DNA from: Ryuthela nishihirai
Taxonomy: Eukaryota; Arthropoda; Arachnida; Araneae; Heptathelidae
Reading direction: 5' to 3'
DNA: 64,000 nt
Assembly: GCA_038380435.1 (NCBI GenBank)
Contig: JAWZYU010000121.1
Location: forward strand, 248,001-312,000
The translations under genes and the position numbers were made by a program. The notes beneath the pieces are model-generated. The model ran no database searches and had not been told where the DNA came from. It saw nothing but the letters and a program-made list of their open reading frames with translations. Of this stretch, positions 41,843 to 54,465 are shown piece by piece. Position 1 is the first letter of the stretch. Each line of letters opens with the position of its first letter.

Positions 41843-44800
41843 AGGCTTGAAATACGCGTTTACGTGTGGTGGCGAAAAGCAACTTTGTACTTTGCTGTTA
41901 GGCTTCTAATACGTGTTTCCGTGTGGTGGTGTAGAGCAACATTGTAGTTTCCGGTTAGGCTTGTAGTACGCGTTCCCGTGTGGTGGCGTTGAACAACTTG
42001 GTAATTTGCTTATAGCCTTGAAATACGTGTTTCCGTATGGTGGCCAAGAGCAACTTGGTACTTTACTGTTAGGCTTGTAATACCTGTTTCCGTGTGGTGA
42101 CATAGAACAACTTGGTATTTTACTGTTAGGCTTGAAATACGCGTTTCCATGTGGTGGCGTAGAGCAACCTGGTATTTTACTGTTTGGCTTGAAATACGCA
42201 TTTCCGTGTGGTGACAGAGAAACTTGGTATTTTACAGTTTGGCTTGAAATACGCATTTCCTTGTGGTGGCGAAGAGCAACTTGGTATTTTACTCTTTGGC
42301 TTGAAATACGCATTTCCGTGTGGTGACATAGAGCAACCTGGTATTTTACTGTTAGGCTTGAAATACGCGTTTCCATGTGGTGGCATAGAGAAACTTGGTA
42401 TTTTACAGTTTGGCTTGAAATACGCATTTCCTTGTGGTGGCGAAGAGCAACTTGGTATTTTACTCTTTGGCTTGAAATACGCATTTCCGTGTGGTGACAT
42501 AGAGCAACCTGGTATTTTACTGTTAGGCTTGAAATACGCGTTTCCATGTGGTGGCGTAGAGAAACTTGGTATTTTACTGTTTGGCTTGAAATACGCATTT
42601 CCGTGTGGTGACATAGAGCAACCTGGTATTTTACTGTTAGGCTTGAAATACGCGTTTCCATGTGGTGGCATAGAGAAACTTGGTATTTTACAGTTTGGCT
42701 TGAAATACGCATTTCCTTGTGGTGGCGAAGAGCAACTTGGTATTTTACACTTTGGCTTGAAATACGCATTTCCGTGTGGTGACATAGAGCAACCTGGTAT
42801 TTTACTGTTAGGCTTGAAATACGCGTTTCCATGTGGTGGCGTAGAGAAACTTGGTATTTTACTCTTTGGCTTGAAATACGCATTTCCGTGTGGTGACATA
42901 GAGCAACCTGGTATTTTACTGTTAGGCTTGAAATACGCGTTTCCATGTGGTGGCATAGAGAAACTTGGTATTTTACAGTTTGGCTTGAAATACGCATTTC
43001 CTTGTGGTGGCGAAGAGCAACTTGGTATTTTACTCTTTGGCTTGAAATACGCATTTCCGTGTGGTGACATAGAGCAACCTGGTATTTTACTGTTAGGCTT
43101 GAAATACGCGTTTCCATGTGGTGGCATAGAGAAACTTGGTATTTTACAGTTTGGCTTGAAATACGCATTTCCTTGTGGTGGCGAAGAGCAACTTGGTATT
43201 TTACTCTTTGGCTTGAAATACGCATTTCCGTGTGGTGACATAGAGCAACCTGGTATTTTACTGTTAGGCTTGAAATACGCGTTTCCCTGTGGTGGCATAG
43301 AGAAACTTGGTATTTTACAGTTTGGCTTGAAATACGCATTTCCTTGTGGTGGCGAAGAGCAACTTGGTATTTTACTCTTTGGCTTGAAATACGCATTTCC
43401 GTGTGGTGACATAGAGCAACCTGGTATTTTACTGTTAGGCTTGAAATACGCGTTTCCCTGTGGTGGCATAGAGAAACTTGGTATTTTACAGTTTGGCTTG
43501 AAATACGCATTTCCTTGTGGTGGCGAAGAGCAACTTGGTATTTTACACTTTGGCTTGAAATACGCATTTCCGTGTGGTGACATAGAGCAACCTGGTATTT
43601 TACTGTTAGGCTTGAAATACGCGTTTCCATGTGGTGGCGTAGAGAAACTTGGTATTTTACTCTTTGGCTTGAAATACGCATTTCCGTGTGGTGACATAGA
43701 GCAACCTGGTATTTTACTGTTAGGCTTGAAATACGCGTTTCCATGTGGTGGCATAGAGAAACTTGGTATTTTACAGTTTGGCTTGAAATACGCATTTCCT
43801 TGTGGTGGCGAAGAGCAACTTGGTATTTTACTCTTTGGCTTGAAATACGCATTTCCGTGTGGTGACATAGAGCAACCTGGTATTTTACTGTTAGGCTTGA
43901 AATACGCGTTTCCATGTGGTGGCATAGAGAAACTTGGTATTTTACAGTTTGGCTTGAAATACGCATTTCCTTGTGGTGGCGAAGAGCAACTTGGTATTTT
44001 ACTCTTTGGCTTGAAATACGCATTTCCGTGTGGTGACATAGAGCAACCTGGTATTTTACTGTTAGGCTTGAAATACGCGTTTCCCTGTGGTGGCATAGAG
44101 AAACTTGGTATTTTACAGTTTGGCTTGAAATACGCATTTCCTTGTGGTGGCGAAGAGCAACTTGGTATTTTACTCTTTGGCTTGAAATACGCATTTCCGT
44201 GTGGTGACATAGAGCAACCTGGTATTTTACTGTTAGGCTTGAAATACGCGTTTCCATGTGGTGGCATAGAGAAACTTGGTATTTTACAGTTTGGCTTGAA
44301 ATACGCATTTCCTTGTGGTGGCGAAGAGCAACTTGGTATTTTACTCTTTGGCTTGAAATACGCATTTCCGTGTGGTGACATAGAGCAACCTGGTATTTTA
44401 CTGTTAGGCTTGAAATACGCGTTTCCATGTGGTGGCATAGAGAAACTTGGTATTTTACAGTTTGGCTTGAAATACGCATTTCCTTGTGGTGGCGAAGAGC
44501 AACTTGGTATTTTACTCTTTGGCTTGAAATACGCATTTCCGTGTGGTGACATAGAGCAACCTGGTATTTTACTGTTAGGCTTGAAATACGCGTTTCCATG
44601 TGGTGGCGTAGAGAAACTTGGTATTTTACTGTTTGGCTTGAAATACGCATTTCCTTGTGGTGGCGAAGAGCAACTTGGTATTTTACTCTTTGGCTTGAAA
44701 TACGCATTTCCGTGTGGTGACATAGAGCAACCTGGTATTTTACTGTTAGGCTTGAAATACGCGTTTCCATGTGGTGGCGTAGAGAAACTTGGTATTTTAC

Positions 44801-45306
44801 TGTTTGGCTTGAAATACGCATTTCCGTGTGGTGACATAGAGCAACCTGGTATTTTACTGTTAGGCTTGAAATACGCGTTTCCACGTGGTGGCATAGAGAA
44901 ACTTGGTATTTTACAGTTTGGCTTGAAATACGCATTTCCTTGTGGTGGCGAAGAGCAACTTGGTATTTTACTCTTTGGCTTGAAATACGCATTTCCGTGT
45001 GGTGACATAGAGCAACCTGGTATTTTACTGTTAGGCTTGAAATACGCGTTTCCATGTGGTGGCGTAGAGAAACTTGGTATTTTACTGTTTGGCTTGAAAT
45101 ACGCATTTCCTTGTGGTGGCGAAGAGCAACTTGGTATTTTACTCTTTGGCTTGAAATACGCATTTCCGTGTGGTGACATAGAGCAACCTGGTATTTTACT
45201 GTTAGGCTTGAAATACGCGTTTCCATGTGGTGGCGTAGAGAAACTTGGTATTTTACTGTTTGGCTTGAAATACGCATTTCCGTGTGGTGGCGAAGAGCAA
45301 CTTGGT
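41843..45306. repeat. 57-bp satellite with 171-bp higher-order repeat
   Basis: About 60 monomers of 57 bp, core GGCTTGAAATACGC(A/G)TTTCC followed by (A/C/G/T)TGTGGTG. From about 42190 they form a three-monomer 171-bp higher-order unit, distinguished by GACATAGAGCAACC, GGCATAGAGAAAC and GGCGAAGAGCAAC. A few higher-order units lack one monomer. The left edge (41843-42190) is made of diverged monomers; the right edge stops abruptly at GGTCGACG. Because 57 is a multiple of three, three frames stay open for over 1000 codons; I regard these as by-products. Confidence 0.92.
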
Positions 45307-45449
45307 CGACGATAATCATGATTAAGCCGAGACTTGGTATATAATAAATACGGTAGATGGTACGCAAACATCGACGATAAATACGGTAGATGGCGCACCG
45401 AGACTTCGTAGATGATTATTATAATTAAGCCTAGGCTTGGTAGACGTTA

Positions 45450-45605
45450 AATAACCCGTTGGATGGTCTTGACATGAGGCTACAATCTGTCTGCTGTTGA
45501 TCCGTGGGTTCCATTTCCCCAGCTTTCTCTGGGCCCTTTCGGTCCTTGTAGCCTTTAGGTCATTTAGCCCATTGTGTACAAGAAGTGTCACTCAAAGGTG
45601 AAACA
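45450..45605 (+). mobile_element. SINE family A, 3' fragment
   Basis: Diverged body and tail (GGATGGTCTTGACATGAGGC, CATTTAGCCCATTGTG, CACTCAAAGGTGAAAC) just beyond the satellite. The short sequence between them (45307-45450) repeats AAATACGGTAGATGG twice. Confidence 0.65.
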
Positions 45606-45799
45606 CTCATCTCCTGTAGTATCGTAAGTCTGACACAATTACTCCAGCCAGTCCTCGGGACTCATTCCTATTCAGGAGGTTAAAACTATTTTTGATAAGT
45701 GTCTGTAGATTTTCACTCGTTCCATCGAAGTCAATGAGGCTTCTTTGAACGCTTTTTTAAACTTCCTGTTACATGTTAAAACAAAATCTGCATGCAAGA

Positions 45800-46660
45800 T
45801 CATTTCTAGATATAACAGTTGAACTAATTGCGATGAATTTCATGTTTACAGGATATTTTTTGATCTTCTCTAAAATTGAAAATTACACTACTTCCATTTG
45901 TATATCATGATGCCTACTGTTTTATGTATTGCTTCAGTAATGATCTGAAATGTGCAAATTTAAATTATTGCTTATATCCAATGAGCTATCTCTACAAATT
46001 TACTTAAATATTCTGTGTAATTCAGGTCACCTCGTATATAAAGTTTAAAATGCATGGTTTAGAAAAGGTAGAAATCTTTATTTCATTCTGAAAGCAATCG
46101 GTGTAATAATGAAGATATTAATTCAGCGTAGCCTTAAATCATCATTTTTTATCTTAGGCTATTTGCTAGATAAAAGTAATTAAAGGAGGGCGAAAACAGC
46201 TACCACTATAAATTATAGTATCATTTAGTGTAGTCTTGTGTAGTCGTTTAATCACAGAAGAGTCGGTTGGCTAAAGATGGATTCTAGTTGAGTGACTTCC
46301 AACGTAAATCGCTAAAAATGAAGAATAATAGTGTAGGATCTGTTATTTTAGAACACGTAGTTTATAATATATATAACGTATCAGAAGTATTTAACACTTG
46401 ACCACACACGCTGTGCATACAGAACGGCCTCTTCATTTTACTAACATATTTGGTGTAGGAATCTTCACTTTTGTATGAATGTCAACATACCAAGTGAGTA
46501 TTAACTGTACTAGTATTTGATTACAAGGGATATTACATAAAAAATATGATTCTTGAAATCGGTAAACGCTAAAAAGACTAATCGCAAAAATAAATATAGC
46601 ATTTTAATGTCGTAGTGTACTAGGTCGGTGGCTTGTTTAATAAGAACGTTAATAGTACGT
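45800..46660 (+). repeat. Repeat family C, copy 3
   Basis: Uninterrupted copy. Homology to copy 2 continues on the left to about 45815 (GCGATGAATTTCATGTTTAC) and on the right to GCTAAAAAGACTAATCGCAA. No coding signal. Confidence 0.65.
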
Positions 46661-46737
46661 TATGTGATACCACATTATAACATACATCCCAACCTCAAAG
46701 CTGTTCTCGGTGTTTACAGATGAGTCCCTGCAGAGTA

Positions 46738-46853
46738 CGTTCGCTCAAAAAAATATCCGAACACTATTGTTGATATCAGAAATTCTGAAATTCTGAACTC
46801 TCAAATCGTTCGGATATTCAAAAGTGTTCGGATATTTTTTGAGCGACTGTACA
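46738..46853. repeat. Short fold-back repeat copy
   Basis: Left arm CGTTCGCTCAAAAAAATATC and right arm GATATTTTTTGAGCGACTGT meet within ~115 bp. The long arms of the other two loci are lost. Confidence 0.75.
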
Positions 46854-46859
46854 TCAACA

Positions 46860-48428
46860 CTAAGCGGTTCCATCATTAAGTACAGTCCTATATTATGTCA
46901 TAATAAGTCAGTTGCAGAATTCGGTAAATTCCTTAAATAACAGTTTTATAAAAATTGTTTCATAATTCAAAAATCTCAGTCAAATCTATTTAAATCAAAA
47001 TATCTTTTCCGAACGCAATAAATTTTTAAAAATGTGCGTTGAGTGTGGAAGCTGAATCATTTAGCAAGTTGCCTTGTTCTGCAAAGCGTCATTTATAATT
47101 AGTGGAAATTAACATAATTATTACAAGAACTTCTAAAAACACTCTTATATGGATTAGTAGTTCAGTATGACGGTTTTGCTTCCTTTTTAACTAGTTTTTA
47201 TTAACTTAGCAGAACAATTATTTAAACTGTCATTTTAGCTGTTAAATATTAAAATCTGCGCAACTGTGAAAATAGTGAACGAATTTTGTTGCAAATCGGC
47301 ACTGAAATAGATTTGATTGCGATGATTTTAATGTAATGCTTATTTAAGATGTTACTAAGCTATGTATCCGAGTTATTACTGAGATAACACGAAACTGTAT
47401 CAAATGAAGCATTGTGTTCTGGACATGCTTCATTTGTGTTATACGTGTTAGGAGATCATGGCTTGGACCTCCTCGAAGAAGAAGGGTTCCTAGATGATAG
47501 TAGCATTGAAAACACACCACACAATAACAGGTGGAGAATGCTGTGAAATTTCATCATCCCCAGAGGATGTGACGATTCCCTTACCCAACAATTCTGAGAT
47601 TTGACAATACTGTTTAGCCGGAAGTACGATTCCTTACTCCGTAAAATGTTACATGGCCAGTTGTTGTCCAGCTCCATTCTATCCAGTCCTAAGTCATGAA
47701 AATACCACTTTGTACATTAACCAGCGCAACACACTTCGTAAGAGTTTGAAAGACAGTTGATCACGCAAGATTCAGGAGTGTTACATCGGCCCTGGCTCTA
47801 AGAGAAGACTACTGCATCAGCCATTTACAATGTGTTCAAAAACCAGTAGACTTCCTCTGCATTGGCATTACGATTAATAACCGTTTCTTCAAAATTCTGA
47901 GCCCTCTTCTGTAACTCATTCTCCTCAAAGGCGTCTCCATCTCTTCAGTAAGCGATATTCGGCTATAGCATTCGTGTATTTGTTATTGTATTGTTTTGGA
48001 AATAGAGCTTAACGAATAATGCACAATCCTTCAGTTCCGGTGTCGCGGCTCTTCCTGTTCACTTTTCTGGAAAGTTTGGGAAAGTGAAAATGATCATGCT
48101 CTCTATTACAAAAGGGTCAGGTCTCATCATGGCTTTCTGTTTTCATACTGTAACCACGTGATATATTCTCTTACTAACAAGTGATTGGTAAATAATCTGC
48201 ATTATTTTTCTGTACAGCACCACGTTCAACCCGCTGGCAGTTTTCATAAGAATTTCATTTTTTACCTACCATTTTATTCTGCATGACCTGATTATTATCC
48301 CCTTCAAATTTCAGCTTTGTACAACTAACCGTTTTTATCCGTAGATCTACAAAGTAACGTAGTTTCATTCAATCACTCAGTATATATCATCAGTTTGAAA
48401 CATTTCACTGGAGACCTCCTCCTCCTTT
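46860..48428. other. Unassigned stretch
   Basis: No recognisable gene. The 47456-47677 open frame on the minus strand lacks motifs. Confidence 0.45.
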
Positions 48429-48815
48429 TGGGGGCGGGGGTGGCTCAGTCGGTAGTGCCCCAAGTTTTGTAATCTTTAGTTCACAGTTTCGAGTCACAGC
48501 TGGTTCACCGTTGGGATTTATCTCCGCAAAATTCCCCGCCCTGCCCATGGCCAGTAAGGGACACCGATGAGCTTTGAAAGGTCGCCGTCCGTCGGATGGG
48601 ACATTAAGCCGTGGCCCGGTGTGCGGGAGAGCCATACCCTGTGCACGTTAAAGAACACACTGGATGACCCTTGACGGGAGGCTACCATCTGTCTCCCAGC
48701 AGCTGTTCCAGGGGTCCCCTCCCCCAATCGTCTCTGAGCATTCGGGTTCTTTGTGACATAGGCATTTAGCCCATGGTGTGCAAAAAGGTGCCGCTCAGAG
48801 GTATAACAACCCAAC
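48429..48815 (+). mobile_element. SINE family A, near full length
   Basis: A box TGGCTCAGTCGG intact, B box decayed to AGTTTCGAGTC. Full body, tail ATAACAACCCAACC. Confidence 0.85.
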
Positions 48816-49104
48816 CTCCTCCTTTTACAAATTTCAAGGTTAAATCCTACACTCGATTGAGATAATAAATAATGATTTATTTCTTGAAACATTACCTAAA
48901 ATGTTATTTAGTTTCATAAAGAAATAGAAGTACAAACTAATATTCTGACCACGGATGAGTGTAAGTCTGCAAATACACATGAAAACCCATCATAACATAG
49001 ATTCAGTGGTGACCCGTAGTCATCTAAACAAGCGAAAGCAATCCGTATCGCAAAACAAATTTGCTCGAGAGCATTTGGGTTCGGTAGTTTGACTTCTGAG
49101 AGGT
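48816..49104. other. Unassigned stretch
   Basis: No gene or repeat recognised. Confidence 0.4.
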
Positions 49105-49486
49105 ACAGTTGGTCAAAAAAATATCCGAACACTATGGTTGACTACAGAATTCAGAAAATATATCTGACAGTCTTTTTTAGAAATTAGTGATGTGGTAACC
49201 ACCGTGTACATACAGTCGTTCAAATATATATCCGAACACTATGGTTGATTACAGATTTCAGAAAAAAATATCTGGCAAAGATTTTTTTTTAGAAATTAGT
49301 TATCTGGCAACCTTGTTTTTGGCAAAATAAATCTGGCAACGATGTTTTTAGAAATTAGTGATCTGGCAATCTTCGTGTAAGTACACGAAGGTTGCCAGAT
49401 CACTAATCTCTAAAAACATCGTGGCCAGTTTTTTTCTGAATTCTGTAATCAACCATAGTGTTCGGATATTTTTTGAGCGATTGTAC
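49105..49486. repeat. Fold-back repeat: three direct half-units plus one inverted
   Basis: Direct half-units from about 49108, 49213 and (5'-truncated) 49315; inverted unit from about 49384 to 49486, ending GAGCGATTGTA. The centre is GTGTAAGTACAC. Same layout as 4456-4888. Confidence 0.75.
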
Positions 49487-49499
49487 GTGTTTGCCAAAA

Positions 49500-49612
49500 A
49501 TGATAACCAGTTCACAAAGACTCCGATGTCTCAGAGAAGGTTCGGGGAGGGAACCCACTGGACAATTGTTCGGAGACAGATGATAATCCCACCAAGACCA
49601 TTCAGTGAGTTA
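49500..49612 (-). mobile_element. SINE family A fragment
   Basis: Short diverged body piece: CTCAGAGAAGGTTCGGGGAG, AACCCACTGG, GAGACAGATGATAA. Confidence 0.6.
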
Positions 49613-49679
49613 TGCTTTTTTAATAAAATAATTTTTTAATAATATAAATTTTATATTAGATCAAATATTATTATTTATT

Positions 49680-50275
49680 ATTTTATTTATATAATATTTT
49701 ATATATAATAATATTATTATTTATTTTATATAGGTTAAATAGAATATACTTAGTCTTTTTCGTATTTAAATATAATCCATTTAAATCCAACCATTTCATC
49801 ACACGTTTTAGATCAGTGTTTATGTTATAAAGGAAATTTTCCAGAGAATCAGCACATAAAGTTAATGATGTATCATCTGCAAAAGTGTTAATATATCTAT
49901 TTATTTTTAATTTGCATAGATCATTTATGAATATCAGAAACATGGTTGGTCCCAGGACTAAACCTTGCGGTACGCCACATGAGATATGTTTTGGGTTACT
50001 AAGTATATTAAAAAGACTAACACATTGCGTTCTGTGATGTAAGTAGTCTTTAAACCATTTTAATACAACACCACGAATGCCAATATTTTCTAGTTTGCTA
50101 ATTAAAATTTCGTGATCAACGGTGTCAAAAGCTTTCTCCAAGTCCATAAATACGGATAGAGTAAATTGATTATTGTCAATTGTTGTATGGAATGAAACAC
50201 CTTTGACATATAATTCAACAATGCAGTTTATGTACCTCTACCCTTCCTAAACCCAAATTGGTTGCCGAACGAAGA
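49680..50275 (-). pseudogene. CR1/Jockey-like reverse transcriptase fragment
   Basis: Minus strand, starting with NQFGFRKGR (frame shifted after it), then MDLEKAFDTVDHEIL, GVPQGLVLGP and the catalytic NTFADDT box, then LNTKKTKYILF. Order and spacing are those of the fingers/palm of a non-LTR RT. The usual SVLGP has LVLGP. Truncated at both ends; the 3' side merges into AT-rich sequence. Confidence 0.8.
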
Positions 50276-50339
50276 TTGCCAGATGCAACCTTCGTTCCTA
50301 CAACTTACAGAATAGCATTAGCTAATTTCTAACTGTATC

Positions 50340-50640
50340 ACTATGCAGTCCTGTTAGAACCATATCCATGGCAATTGGAATTCTGTAAGAAAAGAAACAA
50401 CAATGGGCTTGATAAGATTTATTTATACATTACTAGAAATCAGTCCTTGTCATGGCATTTATCAGACTGGTTGTCTCTGATTGGATTATTCTGCTATGAT
50501 GTCGTTATGCAGATCAGCTTCCCACTTAAGAAAAGCACTGAAACTAAATAACCCAATCAGAGACAACTTGTCCGAAAAGTGTAAATTCATGAACAAATCA
50601 CTTCCCTTCCATACTTACAGAAACACGGAGAGTGAATAAT
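50340..50640 (+). repeat. Repeat family F, partial third copy
   Basis: Phrases like CTGATTGGATTATTCTG(C/T) and AAGAAAAGCACTGAAACTAAAT correspond to 5250-5340 and to 63835-63960. Confidence 0.5.
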
Positions 50641-50749
50641 GGAATCAATAACACTTATTATTATTTTCTGATACAAAGTGTTATAAATAATAAATGTTTT
50701 TATAAGTCACTACAGACAATCTAAACTTACAGAATACCATTAGCAAATT

Positions 50750-52880
50750 TCCAACTGTAAATACCAGGGCATATAGGGGAGCTGAAATTGGATCTGACCA
50801 TTAATTTGTTAAAAGTGTCTTGCAACTTAAACTTAAAAAGTGTTGTGCTAGGGTTAAAAAATTTGCTTTTAATACTGAAGCTCTGAAAGACCCAGTTATA
50901 GCCAAAGCTTACCATGATAGGTTACTTAGTCATTATGACAGTCATGGTATGCTTACTACTGAAGTTGAGGAAGAATGGGATCATTTTAAACAGGCTTTTT
51001 TGGACACCAACAGTACTCTTTTAGGAAAAAAGGAGCAGAAGAGACAGAATTATCTGAGTGTTAAGGCACTTGAGCTTATTTCAAAAATAAAGAACTGCAG
51101 GAATGTCCTTAATCAATTGATGGTTTGGCTGACAAAGCTGAGGAAGCAGTTAGACAGCACAACAGCAGAGAGCTGTACCAGATAGTTAATGTTTTGTGTG
51201 GTAGAAAACGGACAGGTATACAGGGATTGAAGGATAAACAGTAAGGTTGTAGAAGGTGAAGATTCTGTCATGGCTAGGTGGGCTGAGTATTTCAGTAATA
51301 TTCTAAACAACGCGGTTAGTTCTATTCCCATAGTTGCAATGATGATAGATGCATTGGTGGCTTTAATGTTGGCCCTATAACACAATCTGAAGTTATTTTG
51401 GCTGTTTCTAAACTTAAACTTCATAAATCCCCAGGGGTAGATGAAATTACTACAAAAATGTTTAGAGCTGGAAACGTTTCGGTTACCACTTGGATGAATG
51501 AAATTCTGAATATCTTTTATGATAAAGGTGGTTCCTAAGGATTTTACCAGAGCTATTGTTATCCCTATTTTCAAAAAATGTGATCGCAATTCTTGTGATA
51601 ACTATAGGGGTATCAGCCTACCCTCTGTTCCAGATAAAGTTCTTTCCATGATTGTGCTTAATAGAATTAAGAATCTGGTTGACAGTCAATTGCGTGATGA
51701 GCAATGTGGATTCAGAAATGGTAGGGGATGTGTGGATCAGATATTTTCACTTAGGCAGATTCTTGAGAAATGTTTAGAGTTTCAGAAACCTTTGGTTGCT
51801 AGCTTTGTTGATTTCAAAAAGGCTTTCGACTCTGTTGATCTTCATAATTTGTGGTTGATTGTGTAATCATATGGTATACCAGACAAGTTAGTTAACATAA
51901 TGAAGGCTCTCTATAATAACACTGAGTCATGTGTGAGAGTTGGTAAGGCTTGTAGCAATTGGTTTAGCATTACTTCTGGTGTTCGACAAGGGTGCATTTT
52001 GTCTCCTTTTCTTTTTAGCTTGGTTATTGATTATGTTATGCGAAATTCACTTCAAGGGAAAGATTTTGGCCTTAAATGGGCTGGAGATGCGAAAATTTCT
52101 GATTTAGATTATGCTGATGATTTAGCCCTTTTGGCAAATGATGTTGATGAGATGAACTCTTTCATTCGAGCTGTTGATGAGACTGGTAGTAGAGTAGGTT
52201 TGGTTATAAACAGAGAGAAAACTAAAGTGATGAAAATTGTTCAGGCAGGCTGTGATTCAGTTAATCTGAATGGTTGCAGTCTTGAGCAGGTGTCACAGTT
52301 TAATTATCTTGGGAGCTATGTAACAGATAATGGTGATGTGCGGCATGAGATTAACAGACGAATAGGGATTGCTTCTGGGACTTTTAAGAACCTATGGAGA
52401 GTGTGGAGAAATAGGCGTATACACCTAAAGACTAAAATTAGACTGTATAATAGTTTGGTTCTTTCTAGAGTTAGTTATGGTAGTGAAACTTGGGCACTTT
52501 GTAAACATGATAACAGGAAACTAGATGCTTTTGATTCCAGATGCTTACGCAGTATCTTGCGCATTAGGTGGTTCAACTTTGTAACTAATGATGAGGTTAG
52601 GCAAAGGAGTTTGCAACCTCCTTTAAGCAGCATATTGTGCAGAGAGAGACTCCGTTGGTTTGGCCATGTTGCCCGTATGAATAATTATAGATTGGCGAAT
52701 AGGGTTATGAACAGTGTGCCTAAAGGCCTCAGAAAGAAGGGGAGACCTAGGATGCGGTGGGCAGACAATGTCAAACAGAACCTTGTTAGAATTGGTGTGC
52801 AGTGGCCAGATGCAGTAGATGTAGCTCAGGATAGACTTGCTTGGAGAACTAAATTGCACGGTTTGGTTGGACCTCCGTAG
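50750..52880 (+). pseudogene. Endonuclease-type LINE, 5'-truncated with frameshifts
   Basis: It begins at the end of the endonuclease domain (RAYRGAEIGSDH), followed by a linker (50820-51185). The RT domain includes FRNGRGCVDQIFSLRQ and FVDFKKAFDSVD (51519-51866), then GVRQGCILSP and the catalytic DYADDLALL (51900-52880), LGSYVTDNG, then the C-terminal RLRWFGHVAR and GRPRMRWADN. Stops at 50808 (in the GSDH segment) and 51864, plus frameshifts between 51190 and 51520, make it inactive. I favour an RTE-like group from motifs and the simple-repeat tail, without certainty. Confidence 0.82.
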
Positions 52881-52889
52881 CCCATGGCT

Positions 52890-52923
52890 GCTTGATGATG
52901 ATGATGATGATGACGACGATGAC

Positions 52924-52956
<33 letters not shown>

Positions 52957-52988
52957 GGTGGTGGTGGTGGTGGTGGTGGTGGTGGTGG

Positions 52989-53032
<44 letters not shown>
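52890..53032 (+). repeat. GAT/GGT microsatellite tail of the LINE
   Basis: (GAT)n interrupted by GAC, then ~18 GGT units, then (GAT)n, immediately after the LINE coding end. The related fragment at 27.8 kb ends in a short GAT run, so GAT is the LINE's own 3' end and the GGT block arose later. Poly-D/G and poly-S/P open frames here are artefacts. Confidence 0.85.
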
Positions 53033-53034
<2 letters not shown>

Positions 53035-53454
53035 CCCTTTCTACGTTTTATCACTTACCAAGTCATTTCTTCGATAATCCATTTTATTATTAAAAAAATG
53101 AAAAAAAGAAAACGCGTTAATTCGACGTTCCACGATCCTGTGAAGTTGACACTCATCATCAGGGCAGTAAAAAAAGAAAGCATTGGCCATAAATGACCAG
53201 ATCAGTGTACTACACCGAGCTGTCCGCCCTCCCTTTCCGTTCCCTTCCGAAAGCAAAAATCTCTTTTGAAAGGTACTGACGGACTGCACTACGAGAAGGC
53301 GGGTCACGACTTCACATCTACCTGGCGGATGGCGTTATTTACAAGCCTATCAAAGTCCTCTTTCTCACCGGGACAGGGGTGAGGTTTATCGGAAACAAAT
53401 TTCAACGAATAAAAATATAAAAATAAAGATATATATATATATCAAAGAAATAAA

Positions 53455-53612
53455 AGGAACCTGGGTTCGAGCTTTGACTAAGACATGGATATTTCTTTAT
53501 TTGAATTGCCTTTCTGCTGAAGCACGGCTTCTTTACAAATCTTCTCTTTGGCTTATTAATATGACAGGCACTTCTCAGACTTGTGTCGCAAGCAGCTGCC
53601 TAAGGTTTTTTA
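53455..53612 (+). mobile_element. SINE family B, diverged copy
   Basis: GGGTTCGAGCTTTGACTAAG at the B box, ATGACAGGCACTTCTCAGAC in the body and GCAAGCAGCTGCCTAAGG tail; head lost. Confidence 0.6.
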
Positions 53613-53714
53613 ATATTATCAGTATGTAATGAACAAACAAATAAATAAATTTCTCCGTAAAAGTGTAACAGTTACTAGTTCAGTAGTAAAGTATCACAGG
53701 AGATGTCCTTAAAC

Positions 53715-53892
53715 AAGGAACCATGTAATGGTTATCTAAAATTATTTAGTTTTGTCCTGAGTGGGATTCGAATCCACGTCTCTCAACATGCCATATTAGC
53801 ACCCCTGGCATGTTACTGGAAGACGTAGGTTCGAATCCCACTCATGACAAAAACTAATTTTTTAGCTAACTATTTCATGAGGAACAGCTTCC
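53715..53892. repeat. Fold-back repeat with tRNA-like B boxes on both strands
   Basis: Arms 53715-53798 and 53806-53892 are inverted. They contain GAGTGGGATTCGAATCCACG on the left and GTAGGTTCGAATCCCACTC on the right, flanked by AACATGCCA/TGGCATGTT at the centre. Two SINE-type ends joined head to head, or a MITE that captured a tRNA T-arm. Confidence 0.65.
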
Positions 53893-54465
53893 GGAAGTTC
53901 AATTTCTATTTTCTTTTTGTTCTCAATTAACAAGCCCTTGGTTCTATCAATATCGTAATCATTTTCTAACGCCAGATAAACTCCTGCCCTATCTTGGTTT
54001 CACTTTGAAGTCATTTCTCACATTTAAGATATAAGATATCCATTGGATACCTTGTAGACGTATTCCTAAAGCTCCTGATCATTTGATACCTGAATCGAGA
54101 TATTTATTTATTTAAAATATTAAACATTAATCTAACCAATAGATATTTTACCCTTAATTACGATAAAATAAAATCACGTGGGCTGCAGGCATTAATTGTT
54201 TCCTTAGTATCCTATTTTAACGTTAAGAACTGTTTTGAAATTCTCCCAAATATTCATAATTCTTCAGTTAACCTTTTTTTTTTGTTTCAACACTACCACA
54301 CCCTACTTAGGAAAAAAATGTCAATCGTTGAATAGGATGTTTATGTGAAATAGGAACAGACCAGAACTGACTTCTGATACATTGTTTTTAGAAATTACAT
54401 TCTCTATCGGTGTCAAAGGATTTGTGTTTGTAACAAGCTTTCTTGTACCACACGTGAAGATGATT
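53893..54465. other. Unassigned AT-rich stretch
   Basis: No gene or named repeat. Confidence 0.45.

Noticed and set aside
41843..45306. CRISPR array
   Set aside because: There are no unique spacers; the repeat units abut with no spacer, and the context is eukaryotic.
41906..45398. Giant open frames of 1153, 1073 and 1035 codons as real proteins
   Set aside because: They exist in three frames on both strands simultaneously because the satellite monomer (57 bp) is a multiple of three and lacks stops. Kept only as a question under findings.
52623..53196. Ser/Pro-rich, Asp/Gly-rich and poly-Ile/Thr open frames
   Set aside because: They are translations of the GAT/GGT microsatellite.
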